Origin: Rhodospirillaceae bacterium
Lineage (GTDB): Bacteria; Pseudomonadota; Alphaproteobacteria; JABSOH01
DNA: 9,374 nucleotides
NCBI GenBank assembly: GCA_020629355.1
Contig: JAHDDM010000031.1
Span: forward strand, 1-9,374
Direction: 5' to 3'
In this document: in pieces, positions 7,098 through 9,374 of the stretch
Position numbering within the stretch: position 1 is the stretch's first letter
Layout: the number at the start of each line of letters is the position of its first letter
Position numbers and translations under genes: made by a program
Notes under the pieces: generated by a model
Databases searched by the model: none
What the model saw: only the letters and a program-made list of their open reading frames with translations
What the model was told of the DNA's origin: nothing

Positions 7098-7306
7098 CGC
7101 TTAAAGGCCATTTTTAGCCAGACAATCAAGCCGCCCAAGACCAAGCCAAGCAATAATGCCATAAGCGGTACAGCGTAGGCGGGCAAAGCAATACTGAAGG
7201 GCAAAGGCCAGAACGACCAAGACACCGCTTGGGTATTGCCAATAAGAAATAAACCCAGAACAAGAATGACTGGCAGAAGGAAAACCAGACGCAATAAACG
7301 CATCAT
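7094..7306 (-). CDS. LapA-domain (DUF1049) inner-membrane protein
   Basis: Short membrane protein (70 residues from the ATG at 7306). Two hydrophobic helices, roughly residues 4-23 and 43-64, are joined by a loop starting NTQAVSWSFWPLPFSIALP and followed by a basic tail KMAFKR. This is the layout of the LapA/YciS family, whose E. coli member takes part in controlling lipopolysaccharide synthesis; the role here is uncertain. GTG 7309, ATG 7306 and ATG 7303 stand in tandem directly after the ihfB stop with no clear Shine-Dalgarno, so translation is probably coupled to ihfB. An ihfB-lapA order is common in proteobacteria. Its stop overlaps the fbpB stop by 4 bp, so no separate terminator fits between them. 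Confidence 0.82.
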   Translation of the reverse strand: MMRLLRLVFLLPVILVLGLFLIGNTQAVSWSFWPLPFSIALPAYAVPLMALLLGLVLGGLIVWLKMAFKR

Positions 7307-7311
7307 CACGA

Positions 7312-7590
7312 CTATGCGTTCAGGCTCTGATGCAGGTGGGTACCAGTTTTGAAATGGCAGACATATTTTGCTGGAATATCAACACGGTCACCATTGATGG
7401 GATTGCGTCCGACATTGGCTTGACGCAAACGGAGCGAAAATACGCCAAAACCGCGCAGTTCAATGCGATTGCCTGAGGCTAACGAGTCAATCATCACCGC
7501 AAATAGCTCGTTGACTGCTTCAGCGACTTCCTGTGCAGACATCTCAGGATGTTTTTCGATCATGCGGTTGATCAGTTCAGAGCGAGTCAT
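7312..7590 (-). CDS. ihfB: Integration host factor subunit beta
   Basis: DNA-bending nucleoid protein of the HU/IHF family, 92 residues, expected to pair with IhfA (not in this window). Visible family features are the N-terminal helices MTRSELINRMIEKHPEMSAQ, the core strand RIELRGFGVFSLR (42-54), and the DNA-contacting arm NVGRNP (59-64), in which Pro64 is the intercalating proline. IPAKYVCHFKTG (72-83) closes the arm. IhfB is favoured over HU by the LRGFGVFSLRLR and GRNPINGDRVDIPAKYVCHFK sequences and by the lapA neighbour. ATG 7590 is chosen over a TTG at 7614 because AAAGGA (7602-7597) sits six bases upstream. A good promoter lies at 7665-7637, and lapA follows at once. Confidence 0.94.
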   Translation of the reverse strand: MTRSELINRMIEKHPEMSAQEVAEAVNELFAVMIDSLASGNRIELRGFGVFSLRLRQANVGRNPINGDRVDIPAKYVCHFKTGTHLHQSLNA

Positions 7591-7636
7591 GGTATTTCCT
7601 TTGAGAATGAGCAAAACACATCAACATATTTCACCT

Positions 7637-7665
7637 ACCATAGCATGACTTGTTTTCATTCTCAA
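7637..7665 (-). promoter_or_regulatory. Candidate ihfB promoter
   Basis: Read on the minus strand, TTGAGA (7665-7660, 5 of 6) is followed after exactly 17 bases by TATGGT (7642-7637, 4 of 6). This predicts a start near 7630 and a leader of about 40 bases before ihfB. It is the best sigma-70-like match in the intergenic region. Confidence 0.55.
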
Positions 7666-7704
7666 GCTTCTCTTTGTTCGCGTAATTTTCATTTTTTGAG
7701 AATG
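7657..7704. repeat. Inverted repeat of a 9-mer between ihfB and uvrC
   Basis: CATTCTCAA (7657-7665) and TTGAGAATG (7696-7704) are perfect inverted 9-bp arms separated by 30 bp. A third copy, TTGAGAATG, lies at 7601-7609 beside the ihfB Shine-Dalgarno. The first arm contains the -35 element of the ihfB promoter. The second could be a -35 for uvrC, but its -10 (TATCCA, 7719-7724) is poor. Confidence 0.5.
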
Positions 7705-7717
7705 CTTTATTCCGTAT

Positions 7718-7726
7718 TTATCCACA
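7718..7726 (+). promoter_or_regulatory. DnaA-box consensus upstream of uvrC
   Basis: TTATCCACA is a 9 of 9 match to the high-affinity DnaA box. It lies 55 bp before the uvrC ATG, between the divergent ihfB and uvrC genes, and overlaps a weak uvrC -10 candidate. A single box could allow DnaA to act as a transcription regulator; I see no cluster that would suggest an origin. Chance occurrence in 9.4 kb is unlikely but possible. Confidence 0.5.
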
Positions 7727-7767
7727 GACTTATTCAGAATTTCTGCTATATTTATACTGGAATTATT

Positions 7768-7773
7768 GAGGAG
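7768..7773 (+). promoter_or_regulatory. uvrC ribosome binding site
   Basis: GAGGAG seven bases before the ATG at 7781 is a strong Shine-Dalgarno and fixes the uvrC start over the in-frame ATG at codon 8. Confidence 0.8.
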
Positions 7774-7780
7774 TGATACA

Positions 7781-9374
7781 ATGGACTCTGATAGGCCAGA
7801 AATGGTAGGTGTCACCGTAATCCGTGACTTTGCCCGCACTTTAGGCGAGCATAGTGGTGTCTATCGGATGCTCGATTCAGAGCAGAATGTGCTGTATGTC
7901 GGTAAAGCGCGGATATTAAAAGCGCGCGTGCAGTCCTATACCCGCATCAAGCAGCTCTCAAGGCGGATTGCGTTGATGGTCTCGTTGACCCGCAGTATGG
8001 AGACCATAGCAACCCATACCGAAGCCGAGGCTCTATTGCTTGAAGCCGAATTGATCAAGCGTCTCAAGCCGCGCTTTAATATTCTCTTGCGGGATGATAA
8101 AAGTTATCCTGAATTGCTGATTCGTGATGACCATGATTTTCCGCGTCTGATGAAGCATCGTGGCAAACGTAAAGCACCAGGACAGTATTTTGGTCCTTAT
8201 GCTCATGCTCGTGCGGTGAACTTGGCTTTGGATGAGCTGCAAAAGAGCTTCCTGTTGCGTACCTGTACGGATTCGGTTTTTGCCCATCGTAGCCGTCCGT
8301 GTCTTTTGTACGATATGAAACGGTGTGCTGCCCCCTGTGTCGATAAAGTATCAGCACAAGAATATGGCGTTTTGCTGAATCAAGCACGCGGTTTTTTACA
8401 AGGCAAGTCTGCCCGAATTCAAGCAGAGCTTGCAGAACAGATGCAGGCAGCATCACAGCAGATGCAGTATGAAAAGGCTGGTGAGTTGCGCGACCGTCTG
8501 GCGGCCTTGACCGCGATGCAACAGAGGCATAATTTGCCAGCCCCGCATCAAAACTCGGCGGATGTCATGGCAGTGGCTTTTGGGGCGCGGCGTTCTTGCG
8601 TCTATGTTTTGATGTTCCGTCAAGGCCGCCATTGTGGTGCACAGGCCTATTTCGTCAGCCACGGCGAGGATGTTACAGAACAGCAGGAAGGTCAAGCAAA
8701 ACAGGGCGGAACCAAAGACGATATTGGCGGGATTTTAGCCTCGTTCATTGGGCAGTTTTATCAAAGCCGCAATGTTCCAGAATTGCTTTTGCTGGATCGT
8801 TGGCCACAAGAATCGACGTTACTTACCGAGGCCATGCGGCGATATTCTGGTCATGCGGTGCAGCTGCACGTGCCTTTACGCGGCGATAAGCGAAAATTGA
8901 TCGATAAGGCCAGCAGCGAAGCGAAAATTGCCCTTGCCAAGCAGTCGAACCAAAGTGATCAATATCAACGGCAATGGCAATCTTTGGTGGAGCTTCTGGG
9001 TATGACTGATCCGCAACGAATCGAAGCCTACGATAACAGCCATTTGAATGGCAGTAATCCCGTGGGGGTGATGATTGTTGCGGAGAATGAGGGGCTGGCC
9101 AAGAAGTTCTATCGTAAGTTTAATATTCGTGGAAAATACCCCGTAGGTGATGATTATGCCTTTATGCGCGAGGTCTTGCAACGGCGATTGAAAAAACTTG
9201 CTGATCCAAGCCAGCCGAAGCCTGATTTATTGTTGATTGATGGTGGCAAAGGCCAGCTTGGTGTCGCACAAGAGGTCTTGCAGGAGACGGGTCTTGCAGA
9301 AGAAATTGCCCTTGCCAGTATCGTCAAAGGCCCAGGCAGAGACGCAAAGCGGGATCGTCTGTTGTTTGCTGGAC
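7781..9374 (+). CDS. uvrC: Excinuclease ABC subunit C, 3' end outside window
   Basis: UvrC makes both incisions around a lesion during nucleotide excision repair with UvrA and UvrB. The first 531 codons are present and the frame is still open at the window end; the family is usually 600-650 residues, so the C-terminal helix-hairpin-helix part is missing only because of the window. In order: GIY-YIG nuclease (GVY 26-28, YVG 39-41, followed by KAR) for the 3' cut; four cysteines at 162, 174, 182 and 186, spaced C-X11-C-X7-C-X3-C as expected for the iron-sulphur cluster; a UVR motif for UvrB binding (about 210-245, QYEKAGELRDRL); and the RNase H-like domain for the 5' cut, with Asp418 in IEAYDNSHLNG and Asp487 in LLLIDGGKGQLG. 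The gene is divergent from ihfB. Confidence 0.97.
   Translation, partial: MDSDRPEMVGVTVIRDFARTLGEHSGVYRMLDSEQNVLYVGKARILKARVQSYTRIKQLSRRIALMVSLTRSMETIATHTEAEALLLEAELIKRLKPRFNILLRDDKSYPELLIRDDHDFPRLMKHRGKRKAPGQYFGPYAHARAVNLALDELQKSFLLRTCTDSVFAHRSRPCLLYDMKRCAAPCVDKVSAQEYGVLLNQARGFLQGKSARIQAELAEQMQAASQQMQYEKAGELRDRLAALTAMQQRHNLPAPHQNSADVMAVAFGARRSCVYVLMFRQGRHCGAQAYFVSHGEDVTEQQEGQAKQGGTKDDIGGILASFIGQFYQSRNVPELLLLDRWPQESTLLTEAMRRYSGHAVQLHVPLRGDKRKLIDKASSEAKIALAKQSNQSDQYQRQWQSLVELLGMTDPQRIEAYDNSHLNGSNPVGVMIVAENEGLAKKFYRKFNIRGKYPVGDDYAFMREVLQRRLKKLADPSQPKPDLLLIDGGKGQLGVAQEVLQETGLAEEIALASIVKGPGRDAKRDRLLFAG

Noticed and set aside
7619..7631. Possible IHF site (ATCAA-N4-TT) in the ihfB leader, suggesting autoregulation
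   Set aside because: Two mismatches to the WATCAANNNNTTR consensus at the outer positions; too weak to call.
7591..7780. Replication origin, because of the DnaA box and AT-rich DNA
   Set aside because: Only one box is present, with no cluster, no unwinding-type repeats and no origin-associated genes nearby.

Overview
The window looks like ordinary chromosome from an alphaproteobacterium with roughly 50% GC. Four things point there: a perfect match to the Irr box (the iron operator of alphaproteobacteria), a short DUF1674/SDHAF4-type gene beside rsmB, an argD-argF pair, and an ihfB-lapA pair. I cannot place it below class level. There is no rRNA, tRNA, CRISPR array, prophage, integrase or insertion sequence in view, and base composition is fairly even.

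Layout. Positions 1-66 hold the last 22 codons of an unidentified plus-strand gene. It runs head-on into a minus-strand group: argD (2782 to 1601), argF (1604 to 690) and an unnamed lipoprotein (657 to 73). argD and argF share an ATGA overlap and the lipoprotein follows after 32 bp, so the three are probably one operon. A small SDH-assembly-factor-like gene (3060 to 2836) lies just upstream of argD on the same strand and is divergent from rsmB (3098-4399), whose start is only 37 bp away.

Positions 4571-7097 encode a ferric-iron ABC importer: periplasmic binding protein (fbpA/futA type) and fused two-domain permease (fbpB type), overlapping by 14 bp. A perfect Irr box lies upstream of fbpA. 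No ATPase gene accompanies them; the next gene converges on fbpB, with the stop codons overlapping. That minus-strand pair is ihfB (7590 to 7312) and a LapA/DUF1049 membrane protein (7306 to 7094). Divergent from ihfB is uvrC (7781 onward), which is cut by the window end.

How the parts relate: argD and argF are consecutive-pathway arginine biosynthesis enzymes. The SDHAF4-like protein serves respiratory complex II. RsmB, IHF and UvrC serve ribosome maturation, nucleoid architecture and excision repair. The iron importer is the one clearly environment-responsive unit.

No new multi-gene system is evident. The points most worth a second look are in the regulatory DNA: the Irr box, and the 190-bp ihfB/uvrC intergenic region, which holds a perfect DnaA-box consensus, three copies of a 9-mer that includes a good ihfB -35 element, and a near-match to the alphaproteobacterial SOS box. 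The uncharacterised lipoprotein behind argF is the main protein of unknown function.
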